A stretch of 9,049 nt of DNA from Elusimicrobia bacterium RIFCSPLOWO2_01_FULL_60_11 (GCA_001800085.1 MGUS01000034.1:6114-15162); one strand, 5' to 3'; numbered from the stretch's first letter, positions 1-7,730 are shown. Notes: generated from the sequence alone by a model not told the origin. Made by a program: numbers and translations.

Positions 1-1
1 A

Positions 2-1246
2 GGCGGCATCGGCTCTTTCCACTACAACCCGGCCGCGCCCGCCGATATGTCCGTCACGCAGGTCTCCATGATGGGCCAGAAGGGATTCGCCGACGACACC
101 TACGGCTCCCTCTTCGTCGGCCACCCCACGCTTTTCGGCTCTTTCTCCCTGGGCGCGGTCTACTACACCCTGGGGGACATCACTCTGGTCGATTCATCCA
201 ACGTGTCCTCCACCGTGAGCGCGGAAAAGGACTATTCCCTCGCCTTCAACTACTCCGAAGAATTCTTCGGGCTCCTGGGCACGGGCCTCTCGCTCAAATA
301 TTTGAATTCAAAATTGGTGGATTCTGTGAGCGCCAGCGCTTTCGCGTTCGACGCGGGCATCCAGTCCCGCATCGATGAAGGCAAGCTCGCGCTCGGGTTC
401 GCCGTGCTCAACATCGGCTCCGACATGAAATATCTGGACGCCTCGGAGCCCCTGCCCCTGACCGTGCGCATCGGCGGGTCCTACCGCCTGACTTTTGGCG
501 ACGCGGGCAAGGCCGTCCTCGCCCTGGATCTGGTCAAAGAGCGGGAGAGCGACTTCAAGAAATTCATCGGCGCCGATTATGTCTGGCACGACCTCGTGGC
601 CGTCCGCGGCGGCTACAAGATAGGCCAGGACAACGGAAAGATCAGCGCGGGCATCGGGTTCACCGCGGAATCCTTCGGCATCGATTACGCCCTCACGAGC
701 GGGGGCCTCGGACAGGTGCATTCGGCTTCCCTCACTTACCGTTTCGGCCAATCCGCCGCCGCGCGCCAGTACAGCTCCGTCATGGACGAACGGGTGGCCC
801 GCTCCAAGGAGATGCACAACATCCGCAAGTCCATCAAAAGCCCGCGCGTCAATGTTGCCGTTCTGGGATTGAATTCCCTGGGAGCGGGGGAAAATTCGGC
901 GGCGCTCCTGGCCGACGGGCTGTTCCTGGAGTTCAGCAAGATGGACAAGGCCTTCAATGTGCTCGATTCGGCCCGGGTCCGGGAGACCATCCGCTCGTCC
1001 GGGGTTGACCTGTCGCAATGCACCGACATCCCCTGCCTGCAGGGAGTGGGGAGGAGCCTGGGCACCGACAAGATCGTCACCGGCCTGCTCACGCTCTCCC
1101 AGGGGGAATATTCCCTGAACGTCCAGATGCTCGACGTCGAGAGCGGGACCATCGAAGTGACGCAGGCGGTCAAGGCGTCCTCCATGAAGGATATGGAATA
1201 TGAGATCCGCTCCATCGTCCGCTCCCTTGCCAAGTCGGTTCAGTAG
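2..1246 (+). CDS. PorV/PorQ-family outer-membrane barrel protein fused to a CsgG/LpoB-like periplasmic domain (5' end outside window)
   Basis: The frame is open from base 2, and the residues before the first in-window ATG (base 47) read GGIGSFHYNPAAPADMS. This matches the 'YxNPAGLA' signature near the N-terminus of PorV/PorQ proteins, so the true start and signal peptide lie upstream and the ATG at 47 is internal. Numbering from base 2 gives 414 residues. Residues 1 to about 248 are alternating, glycine- and aromatic-rich beta strands ending in HSASLTYRF, a typical last barrel strand with terminal Phe (F248). A charged linker (about 249-283) follows. Residues 284-414 form a second domain beginning NVAVLGLNSLG, with a CTDIPC motif (C340, C345), GVGRSLGTDKIVTG and a YSLNVQMLDVESG strand pair. 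This is the pattern of CsgG/FlgT/LpoB-like domains. In T9SS, PorV binds SprA and carries cargo. The extra domain would sit in the periplasm. The gene overlaps the next one by 47 bases. The family call is fairly sure; the T9SS role is inferred. Confidence 0.8.
   Translation, partial: GGIGSFHYNPAAPADMSVTQVSMMGQKGFADDTYGSLFVGHPTLFGSFSLGAVYYTLGDITLVDSSNVSSTVSAEKDYSLAFNYSEEFFGLLGTGLSLKYLNSKLVDSVSASAFAFDAGIQSRIDEGKLALGFAVLNIGSDMKYLDASEPLPLTVRIGGSYRLTFGDAGKAVLALDLVKERESDFKKFIGADYVWHDLVAVRGGYKIGQDNGKISAGIGFTAESFGIDYALTSGGLGQVHSASLTYRFGQSAAARQYSSVMDERVARSKEMHNIRKSIKSPRVNVAVLGLNSLGAGENSAALLADGLFLEFSKMDKAFNVLDSARVRETIRSSGVDLSQCTDIPCLQGVGRSLGTDKIVTGLLTLSQGEYSLNVQMLDVESGTIEVTQAVKASSMKDMEYEIRSIVRSLAKSVQ
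1186..1191 (+). promoter_or_regulatory. Shine-Dalgarno GAAGGA for the M6 protease
   Basis: GAAGGA lies 8 bases before the ATG at 1200, inside the coding sequence of the PorV-like gene. It supports ATG 1200 over the in-frame TTG at 1227, and implies that the protease is translated from the same mRNA as the upstream gene. Confidence 0.55.
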
Positions 1247-2936
1247 ATTCATTCCCGCCTTTTTTTTCTCTCTCTATTTTCTATTCTCGATTCTCAATTC
1301 TCTCTCAGCAGTCCCGCCGCCGCCGGGCTCCGTCGTCCCCGTCCGGGCGGTCTGCCATGCAAATCCCACGGCCCGGACCCAAAGGATATCCGCTTTGAAG
1401 GCGGCTCCTTTTTTCCAGGTCCCCCTGGCCGCGACGACGGCTTATGTCCTGGTCATCCGCGCGGATTTTTCCGACCAACCCATGAGCAAGTCCCGCGCCG
1501 AGACCGAGGCCTTCATGGAAAGCTTGAAATCGTTCTACCTGGAGAACTCCTACTCGGCGCTCTCGGTGAGCGCGACGGTCACCGCGTCCGTCTACCGCCT
1601 GCCCCGCACCCTTGCAGCCTACGCCGACGGGGTCTGCTCGAACTATGACGAGCTCGCCAAGCACTCTCTCTCGGCAGCCAACACCGAATACATCGATCTC
1701 TCGCCGTTCGACCACATCATGGTCTACCACGCGGGGATCGGGGCCGAGACCGCCAATGATTCGGGCTGCCAGACCGACAACATCTGGTCGGTCTTCGCGC
1801 CAACGGTGCCCGCCACGGCCGGACAGTCCGAGGGCGTGCGTTTCCCCTTCCAGACGCAGAGCGGCAAGAGGTTCAACGGAGCGGTCTTCGTGCCGGAAAG
1901 CGAGGGGGGCGGGATCGACCCTCTCGGGGTCATCTGCCACGAATACGGCCACCAACTGGGGCTGCCCGACCTCTACAGGTCCGCCTCCGAGTCCGTGGTG
2001 GGGAAGTGGAGTTTGATGGATTCGGGCATCTACATCGGCACTCCGCGCGGGTCGAACCCGGCGCACCTGGACGCCTGGTCCAAGCAGTTCCTGGGGTTCT
2101 TCTCCGGCCCTCAAAGTGTGACGGTCGTCGACGGCCCCCAGACCCTCTCCCTCGGTTTCGCGGAGTTGTCGTCCGGTGCCTATGCCAGGATCCCGATCAC
2201 CGACTCGGAGTATTTCCTTATAGAAAGGCGGGGGATGAGCGCATCCACGGGCAGGGCCTTTGATGACGCGCTTCCTTATGGGACTTTGGGGGAAGGGTAT
2301 GTCATCTGGCATGTGGACGATTCCATCATGGCCGACGAGTCGCGCCTGGCGGCGAACACCGTGAACTCGGGCACGCCCAATTTCGGGCTGGACCTGGTGG
2401 AAGCGGGAGGCGGGGGAAGGATCGGCACGACGACGGGGGCGGAGAGCGACTCTTTCCCCGGAAGCACGGGAAGGAACCTTTTCGCATCGCCCCACTCCAA
2501 CTCGTTCGGGGGCCAGCAGACGGGGATCGCCGTCTCCGGGTTCTACGGCGGCACGCTCACGGCCAAGAAGGCGTTCTCCAGCAACGGCCAGGACATCACC
2601 AAGCTCATCAACTTTCCCAATCCCGGAGGACCGGCCTACCCTCAAAAGCAGGGCGCGCCCGCGGGCACGCTCACCACCCTCGTCTTGAACGCCTCCAAGC
2701 CGGCCCAGAGCTTGCGCCTGACCCTCCACGACATCTCGGGTACGCTTGTCCGGGACGTGCCGGAATACCTCATCCGCGCCAACGCCGCGGCTTCGGGGAC
2801 GGGCAAGTTCGTTTATGAGTATGATTGGGACGGGAAAACGGACCAGGGGGACAACGCCGCGGCGGGGGTGTACCTCTACAGGTTCCGCATCGACGACGCC
2901 AAGTCCGAAACTGGAAAACTCGTCATTGTGAGATAA
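1200..2936 (+). CDS. Secreted M6-family zinc metalloprotease with C-terminal T9SS/FlgD-like domain
   Basis: This is a 578-residue protein of the M6 (immune inhibitor A-like) peptidase family, expected to cleave proteins outside the cell. Residues 1-37 form a long signal peptide with basic residues and then a Phe/Leu-rich core (FIPAFFFSLYFLFSI). The zinc site is H247-E-Y-G-H251 followed by GLPD257, the HExxHxxGxxD signature, with catalytic E248. A Met-turn-like LMDSG lies at 272-276. Other family marks are YFLIERR (338-344) and VIWHVDD (368-374). Residues about 470-578 (INFPNP... then YDWDGKTDQGD, AAGVYLYRF, final GKLVIVR) form a beta-sandwich of the FlgD-Ig / T9SS type A sorting class, with the Lys-rich 'K-L-x-x-x-R' ending usual for these signals. 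It could therefore be a cargo of the PorV/SprA-like system encoded around it. ATG 1200 has a good ribosome site; TTG 1227 would also leave a usable signal peptide. The stop is TAA. The protease call is secure; export route is inferred. Confidence 0.9.
   Translation: MRSAPSSAPLPSRFSRFIPAFFFSLYFLFSILNSLSAVPPPPGSVVPVRAVCHANPTARTQRISALKAAPFFQVPLAATTAYVLVIRADFSDQPMSKSRAETEAFMESLKSFYLENSYSALSVSATVTASVYRLPRTLAAYADGVCSNYDELAKHSLSAANTEYIDLSPFDHIMVYHAGIGAETANDSGCQTDNIWSVFAPTVPATAGQSEGVRFPFQTQSGKRFNGAVFVPESEGGGIDPLGVICHEYGHQLGLPDLYRSASESVVGKWSLMDSGIYIGTPRGSNPAHLDAWSKQFLGFFSGPQSVTVVDGPQTLSLGFAELSSGAYARIPITDSEYFLIERRGMSASTGRAFDDALPYGTLGEGYVIWHVDDSIMADESRLAANTVNSGTPNFGLDLVEAGGGGRIGTTTGAESDSFPGSTGRNLFASPHSNSFGGQQTGIAVSGFYGGTLTAKKAFSSNGQDITKLINFPNPGGPAYPQKQGAPAGTLTTLVLNASKPAQSLRLTLHDISGTLVRDVPEYLIRANAAASGTGKFVYEYDWDGKTDQGDNAAAGVYLYRFRIDDAKSETGKLVIVR
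1260..1302 (+). repeat. Pyrimidine tract with T8, (CT)4 and three 7-base units
   Basis: The tract holds T8 (1260-1267), then (CT)4 (1268-1275), then three copies of NATTCTC with ATTCTC at 1283, 1290 and 1297. It encodes the hydrophobic core of the protease signal peptide. None of the unit lengths (1, 2, 7) is a multiple of three, so a slip in any of them would shift the frame of the protease. Confidence 0.7.
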
Positions 2937-3017
2937 TGATTTTTTGATATCACGGTCGAACACGACCTTGTGGCCTCGGATGATTGGGAGAAAAATTCAA
3001 TCCCCCCTTAGAGACTT
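2937..3017. other. Convergent intergenic spacer without a clear terminator
   Basis: This 81-base gap separates the 3' ends of the protease (+) and the kinase (-). It contains a perfect 5-base-pair hairpin, GGTCG-AACA-CGACC, at 2954-2967, and a T6 run at 2940-2945. The T-run precedes the stem on the + strand, and no T-run follows the stem on either strand, so this is not a canonical intrinsic terminator. The spacer marks the start of the AT-richer block. Confidence 0.5.
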
Positions 3018-5450
3018 CTATGTCAGGGGTATTCTGATTGTAAACGTCGTTCCAATCCCCATTTGACTCTCCAAGGTAATGGTGCCGCCATGCTTTTGAA
3101 CGATCTCGTGGGAAATGCTCAATCCTAATCCAGTCCCCTTCCCCACCTCTTTGGTTGTAAAGAACGATTCAAATACCTTGTTCTGATTCTCCTTTGAGAT
3201 CCCGGCCCCCGTATCCTGGACCTGAATCTGAATTGCATCTTTGCCCAAATCTTGGACTCTCCTCGTTCGCAATGTAATGGTGCCGCCCTTGGGCATTGCA
3301 TCGATGGCATTGTTGCACAGATTAATGATGACCTGCTGTATCTGTGACGAATTTAGAACAATTTTGGGAAGATTCTCTTCAAATTCTCTGATCAATTCCA
3401 CCGAGTTCATTTTTGCATTGACTACAATCAGGGCCAGAGCATTTTCAATCGTTTTATTGATGATGCATTCTTCCCGTTCGCTTTTGTTTGTTCTCGAAAA
3501 ATCAAGCAGCCCCTGCACAAGGGCTTTAATGCGATTCGCTTCCCTCTCGATTGATTTTATTGGGAGCTCTAATGGATCATCCTTAGGTTGAAGCTTCCTT
3601 GCGCAACTCTGAGCAAATCCAAGGATGACCCCCAGCGGATTATTGATTTCGTGGGCAAGCCCTGCGGCCAATTGCCCTACGGCAGAAAGCTTCTCCGACT
3701 GGAGCACAATATTCTCAAGATGCTTCCTTTCGGTGATGTCGCGCGCAATGATGGAGGCTCCAACGATTCCTCCCTTTGAGTCTTTTAAAGGAGATATCGT
3801 GAGGGAAACCTGAAGAGGCGCTCCGTCCTTTTTGATCCGGACCGTTTCCGAATTGCGAATCGCTTCACCCTTTTTGATTGTTTCGGTGATCGCGTCAAAT
3901 TCGTTCTTTCTATCCTCAGGAAACAAGATGGAAACGGACTTGCCAATTATTTCCCGCGCCGCATATCCGTACATTTTTTCCGCTCCTAAATTCCAACTGG
4001 TGACGGTTCCTTCCAGGGTTCTGCCGATAATGGCATCGTTCGAAGATTCCACTATCGACGCTAACTGCAGGAGCACTTTTTCTGCTTCCTTGCGGTCAGT
4101 GACGTCGCTGATGGAGCCGACCATTCTGATCGGCCTGCCGGATGCGTCACGGACGGATGTTCCGCGACAGAGAAAATATCCGTACGTGCCGTCGCCGCGG
4201 AGGAATCGTATCTCAGGGTTGTAGGGAGCGTTCTCCTCCAGGTGTACCCTCAGTGATTCCGCAAACCGCTCCCGATCGTCAGGGTGGACGAGTTCATTGA
4301 CCAACTGAAACGTATTACCGAACGAGCCAATCGGCATCCTGAACAATTGGTAGATGGTGTCAGACCACAAGACTTCGTTAGTGAGGACATTCCACTGCCA
4401 GATGCCATCGTGCACTCCTTCGATTGCAAGTCTCATCTGCTCCGCGTTGTTTTGCAGCGTCACTTCATCCCGCTTGCGCTTGGTGATGTTCTCAAATACG
4501 GCGACGAAGTACCCTTTTTCCGTACTGTGAACAGAGATGGAAAACCAAATGGATAAAGACTCTAAATAAGTTTCAAACTTCTCTGCCTTGCCGGTCAAAG
4601 CCACTCTGCCATAAATTTCGAACAATTCAGGGTTAGATTCTCTAATTTTCGGGATTACTTCGGTGACTTTTTTTCCAACGACGTCTTTCAATCCCGTCAG
4701 TTCCCCGAATGCGACGTTGACATCGAGATAGACGAAGTCCTGCGGCTTATTATCCTCAAAAATCATCTTGCAGTGCGCATAGCCCTCAAGCATGTTCTCG
4801 AATAACAAGCGATACATCTCTTTGTTCATGCTTAACTGATCTACTGCCCGTCTGTGCAGGGTGATGTCTTTGCCGGTGGCGACAAAATGGGTAATGTGGT
4901 TCTCGTTATCCATGACGGGGGTAATGGTACTTTCTTCAATATAGAGTGCCCCGCCCTTATTCTTGTTAGTGAACTGAGCTCGGAACGGCCTTCCGGAAAG
5001 AATCGTGTCCCAAAGGGTTTTATAGAACTTTTTATCATGTTTTCCTGATTTGATGATTGCAGGGCTTTTTCCAATCACTTCCTCGCTCAAGTATCCCGAA
5101 ACTCTCTCGAACGCAGGGTTGACATATTCGATGATGCCGTCCTTGCTTGTGATAAATACGACATCTGCGGTTTGTTTTACGACCTCAGAGAGTTTCCTGA
5201 TCAATTCGCTTGATTTTTGCGTAGTTTCAAACTCGGCGATCTTGGCGGCATTCGCAATCCGAGGGCGGATCCAGAAGAAGTAGAGTATGGGGGTAATGAT
5301 TAAACTCAGTAATGATGCGTCAAAGAACGATCCCATGAATGCGGGTAAACGTGAAAAAATAGCGAGGGGATGGATAATGAGCTCTGCCATGAACACCAGG
5401 ATGAGCGTCAAAATGAGGTGGCGATAAGGTCGGAAGATATTTTTTTTCAT
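3018..5450 (-). CDS. Membrane-anchored sensor histidine kinase with four PAS domains
   Basis: This is an 810-residue orphan histidine kinase. The N-terminus has two membrane segments (about 11-32 and 42-61) with almost no periplasmic loop, so sensing is probably cytoplasmic or in the membrane. Four PAS domains follow at about 85-200 (DGIIEYVNPAFERVSGY), 208-328, 335-456 (WQWNVLTNEVLWSD, a PAS_3-type fold) and 460-578 (ending ARDITERK). The HisKA dimerisation/phosphoacceptor region is about 582-650, with GLAHEINNPLG and phosphoacceptor H600. The ATPase domain is about 690-810, with N box N710-L-C-N-N714-A, G1 box DTGAG (746-750), F box ESFFTTK and G2 box GTGLGL (772-777). All catalytic boxes are intact. 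No receiver domain is fused and no response regulator lies in the window, so its partner is elsewhere. Base composition is much more AT-rich than the flanking genes (see findings), suggesting separate acquisition. The ligand or signal cannot be told from sequence. The ATG at 5450 has only a weak upstream GGA. Confidence 0.95.
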   Translation of the reverse strand: MKKNIFRPYRHLILTLILVFMAELIIHPLAIFSRLPAFMGSFFDASLLSLIITPILYFFWIRPRIANAAKIAEFETTQKSSELIRKLSEVVKQTADVVFITSKDGIIEYVNPAFERVSGYLSEEVIGKSPAIIKSGKHDKKFYKTLWDTILSGRPFRAQFTNKNKGGALYIEESTITPVMDNENHITHFVATGKDITLHRRAVDQLSMNKEMYRLLFENMLEGYAHCKMIFEDNKPQDFVYLDVNVAFGELTGLKDVVGKKVTEVIPKIRESNPELFEIYGRVALTGKAEKFETYLESLSIWFSISVHSTEKGYFVAVFENITKRKRDEVTLQNNAEQMRLAIEGVHDGIWQWNVLTNEVLWSDTIYQLFRMPIGSFGNTFQLVNELVHPDDRERFAESLRVHLEENAPYNPEIRFLRGDGTYGYFLCRGTSVRDASGRPIRMVGSISDVTDRKEAEKVLLQLASIVESSNDAIIGRTLEGTVTSWNLGAEKMYGYAAREIIGKSVSILFPEDRKNEFDAITETIKKGEAIRNSETVRIKKDGAPLQVSLTISPLKDSKGGIVGASIIARDITERKHLENIVLQSEKLSAVGQLAAGLAHEINNPLGVILGFAQSCARKLQPKDDPLELPIKSIEREANRIKALVQGLLDFSRTNKSEREECIINKTIENALALIVVNAKMNSVELIREFEENLPKIVLNSSQIQQVIINLCNNAIDAMPKGGTITLRTRRVQDLGKDAIQIQVQDTGAGISKENQNKVFESFFTTKEVGKGTGLGLSISHEIVQKHGGTITLESQMGIGTTFTIRIPLT

Positions 5451-5470
5451 TGTCAGTCCGTCTGATACCG

Positions 5471-5511
5471 ATTCATATGCATGAATTTTATCTTATACGA
5501 TTACCTGTCAT
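5471..5511 (-). promoter_or_regulatory. Candidate promoter and overlapping inverted repeat upstream of the kinase
   Basis: On the - strand, ATGACA (5511-5506) and TAAAAT (5490-5485) are separated by 15 bases, a weak sigma-70-like pair. An inverted repeat, ATTCAT-ATGC-ATGAAT (5471-5486), overlaps the -10 side, where a repressor operator could sit. The 103-base lptG-kinase gap (5451-5553) is AT-rich and holds nothing else recognisable. That gap length suggests the kinase has its own promoter rather than reading through from lptG. Confidence 0.3.
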
Positions 5512-5553
5512 TTAAATAGGCTGTGTCTTGACTTTTAAAAACTTCGCTATTTG

Positions 5554-6660
5554 CTAATCCACCGTTCTTAACAGTAAAACCCCCACCACCAAAAACACCG
5601 CGTTCGCCAGCCACACGCCCATCCAGGGTTCGAGCTTGCGGGATTCACCGAGGGCCTGGCCGAAAGCGATGAGCCCGAAATAGGTCAGGGCCACCGCCAG
5701 GGCCACGGCGAGGGAGCGCATGCGGCTGAAACTCTTCTTGCCCCGGCCCCCGCCCGCGGCCGTGGTGCCGAACGCGATGGGGATGCCGATGCATAGCACC
5801 AGGAGGTGCGTGAAGGGGAAGGCGAATTTCAAGTGGTACTGCACCCGCTCCGTGAGTGCCGGTATGCCGAGCTCGTTGATCTTTCGGATGTAGACCTTCA
5901 AGTCGTTCACGGAAAGCTCTTCGGGCAGGATCTGCAGCGGCACCAGGTCCGCCGGGCTTTCCGGCAGTTCGATGTGGGCCATGGCGAAGGATTCTTCTTC
6001 GATGATCTCGTCGCCCTCCTTGGAAAAGAGCCGCACCACCCCGTCAAAGAAAGTCCAGCCCGACTTGGGCGCCCAATCGGCGCGCTGCGCGGTCAGCTCC
6101 TGCCTCAAGTTGAAGCGGTCGCCGTAGGATTCCACGGAGACCTTTTCCATCTCGGACTTCTCCAGGTCGAGCCGCTTGGCGCTCACGCGGCGGCGGTCGC
6201 CCGCGATGGCGATGATGTTGCCCCACACGGGCTTCTGCGCGCCCATCTTGTCCACCTCCCGGCGGTAGAGCGTGCGCGCGAAGTGGGTGGCGCGGGGCAT
6301 GATGGAATCGCCGGCCACATAGGTGAAGACGGTGAGGAGGGCGCCTACGGCAAAAAGGGGCAGGAGCACGCGGCGGGAAGAGATGCCGCTCGAGCGCAGG
6401 CAGGAGATCTCGCCCGACTGGCAGAGGTTGCCGATCACCATCACGCTCGCGATCAGCGTGCAGAGCGGGAGCGCTTGGATGAGCCAGAGGGGGAGCATGG
6501 AGAGGAGATAGAGGGCCACCGTGCCCGCTCCCACGCCGTTCTTGATGAGGACCTCCAGACGGTCGAAGAGGTGCCCGAGGGTGATGACCATGGCGAAGAT
6601 GAGAGCGCTGAAAGAGAAGGGTTTGGCGAACTCAAAGAGAAGATAGCGGTTCAATATCAT
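5554..6660 (-). CDS. lptG: LPS export permease LptG (YjgP/YjgQ family)
   Basis: LptG is one of the two inner-membrane permeases that, with the LptB ATPase, extract LPS from the inner membrane and pass it to the LptC/LptA bridge. The 368-residue protein starts MILNRYLLFEF, the usual family opening. It has three N-terminal membrane segments (about 11-32, 48-80, 97-120), a periplasmic beta-jellyroll (about 121-270) and three C-terminal segments (about 277-298, 316-337, 345-365). The conserved cytoplasmic stretch QSGEISCLRSSGIS (81-94) lies after the second segment, as in LptF/LptG proteins. The start at 6660 is chosen because its A is shared with the lptF stop (TAATG), which indicates translational coupling. 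An in-frame ATG at 6693 would add 11 residues and is less likely. The stop is TAG. It is called LptG rather than LptF by gene order and by the sharper LptF match of its neighbour. LptB, LptC and LptA are not in the window. Confidence 0.88.
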   Translation of the reverse strand: MILNRYLLFEFAKPFSFSALIFAMVITLGHLFDRLEVLIKNGVGAGTVALYLLSMLPLWLIQALPLCTLIASVMVIGNLCQSGEISCLRSSGISSRRVLLPLFAVGALLTVFTYVAGDSIMPRATHFARTLYRREVDKMGAQKPVWGNIIAIAGDRRRVSAKRLDLEKSEMEKVSVESYGDRFNLRQELTAQRADWAPKSGWTFFDGVVRLFSKEGDEIIEEESFAMAHIELPESPADLVPLQILPEELSVNDLKVYIRKINELGIPALTERVQYHLKFAFPFTHLLVLCIGIPIAFGTTAAGGGRGKKSFSRMRSLAVALAVALTYFGLIAFGQALGESRKLEPWMGVWLANAVFLVVGVLLLRTVD

Positions 6661-7730
6661 TATCTTGCCGCGGCCCTCATCCAGAGCCCGCACCCGGCGG
6701 AAAGGGCCAGAAGATTGGGGACCCAGGCGAGGACCAGGGGAGAGAAGGCCCCCTGGGAAGACAGGGAAGTCATGAAGATGACCAGGCCGTAGTAGAGGAG
6801 GATGACGATCAAGCTCATGCCGATGCCCGCGGATTTGCTGCCCCGCTTGAAGCTCAGCCCCAGCACCGTGCCCAAGAGGACGAACATGAGCGGCGCGAAG
6901 GCCACGGATATGCGCATATGGTATTCCGTTCTCCAGCCGGCGGGATTTCTGACCTTGAGTTCAGAATAGGTCATTTCGCGGGCCGAGGCGGCCTGGGGCG
7001 CTTCGTCGGCCTGGGCCGGCACGCGGAGGGCGAACTTGTTGAACTTGGTGATGGTGTATTGGGATTCCTTGTCCTGGCTGGGCTGATGGATGGCGCCGTC
7101 CGTGAGCTCCAGGGTGAGCCCCTCGCCCGGAACGGAAGAGACCTCTCCCTCCGGCGCCAGGATGCGGGTGGGCCCGCTCTCGGGATTCAAGCGGTAGATG
7201 GTGACGCCGGATATCTTCTTCTTGCGGCGGTCCATCTTTTCGACATAGATCTGGTATTCCCCGAAATTGTTGACCACTTTGGCGGAAAATAGGGCCAGGG
7301 GATTCTGGCGGGCCACGGAAGAATAGATGTTCTTGAACTCCATGGCCGCGCGGGGGGCCAGGTTCAGGTTGAAAAAGACCAGGAGGAAGCTCAAACCCAG
7401 CCCCAGGGCCAGGTTGGGCCAGCTGTAGCGGATGAGGGGCAGGCCCGCCGAGCGGAAAGCCGTGATCTCGCCGTCCTCCGAGAGCCGCCCGTAAGAGAGG
7501 AGGGCGGCCAGGAGCACCGCCATGGGGATGGAAAGGGGCAGGAACATGGGGAGGATCAAGCCCGACATCTTCAAGAGCACGGCCAGCTCCACGCCGCGGT
7601 TCAAGAACAGGTCCATGACCAGCACCAGCTGGCGCACGACCAGGAGGAAGGTGAAGACGGCCAGACCGATGACGAAAGGGGGGAGGAACTCGCGGATGAC
7701 GTAGCGGTGAAGCAGCTTCACGGGCTTCAT
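6660..7730 (-). CDS. lptF: LPS export permease LptF (YjgP/YjgQ family)
   Basis: This is the first gene of an lptF-lptG pair and encodes the partner permease of the LptB2FG LPS transporter. The 356-residue protein begins MKPVKLLHRYVIREFLPPF, with membrane segments at about 15-40, 50-79 and 103-125. The family motif SYGRLSEDGEITAFRSAG (79-96) follows the second segment. The periplasmic beta-jellyroll spans about 126-268, and the last three segments are at about 273-293, 301-322 and 329-350. Length and six-segment topology are normal. The TAA stop overlaps the lptG start by one base. The ATG at 7730 has no good Shine-Dalgarno, and the divergent SprA-like gene begins only 33 bases away. The periplasmic domain includes an Ala/Pro-rich, low-complexity stretch (about 236-250, VPAQADEAPQAASAR), probably a loop. 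Confidence 0.9.
   Translation of the reverse strand: MKPVKLLHRYVIREFLPPFVIGLAVFTFLLVVRQLVLVMDLFLNRGVELAVLLKMSGLILPMFLPLSIPMAVLLAALLSYGRLSEDGEITAFRSAGLPLIRYSWPNLALGLGLSFLLVFFNLNLAPRAAMEFKNIYSSVARQNPLALFSAKVVNNFGEYQIYVEKMDRRKKKISGVTIYRLNPESGPTRILAPEGEVSSVPGEGLTLELTDGAIHQPSQDKESQYTITKFNKFALRVPAQADEAPQAASAREMTYSELKVRNPAGWRTEYHMRISVAFAPLMFVLLGTVLGLSFKRGSKSAGIGMSLIVILLYYGLVIFMTSLSSQGAFSPLVLAWVPNLLALSAGCGLWMRAAAR

Noticed and set aside
47..49. ATG 47 as the start of the PorV-like gene
   Set aside because: The frame is open to base 2 and already encodes the conserved YNPA region, so the real start lies before the window.
308..1252. Open frame of 314 codons on the - strand opposite the PorV-like gene
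   Set aside because: It has no motif and low-complexity polar composition, and it overlaps fully with a well-supported barrel gene.
1305..2963. Long open frame (552 codons) on the - strand opposite the protease
   Set aside because: It is antisense to a gene with an intact HEYGH site. Its product is Arg/Gly/Asp-rich with no recognisable motif, as expected for a shadow frame in GC-rich DNA.
2954..2967. GGTCG-AACA-CGACC hairpin as an intrinsic terminator
   Set aside because: The stem is only 5 base pairs and no T-run follows it on either strand.
2937..5553. Insertion sequence or integrated element around the kinase
   Set aside because: No transposase, integrase, tRNA or matching terminal or direct repeats were found at the composition boundaries.
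5806..6792. Open frame of 328 codons on the + strand opposite lptG and lptF
   Set aside because: It is rich in Glu/His/Gly/Arg without domain signals and spans the junction of two real genes on the other strand.
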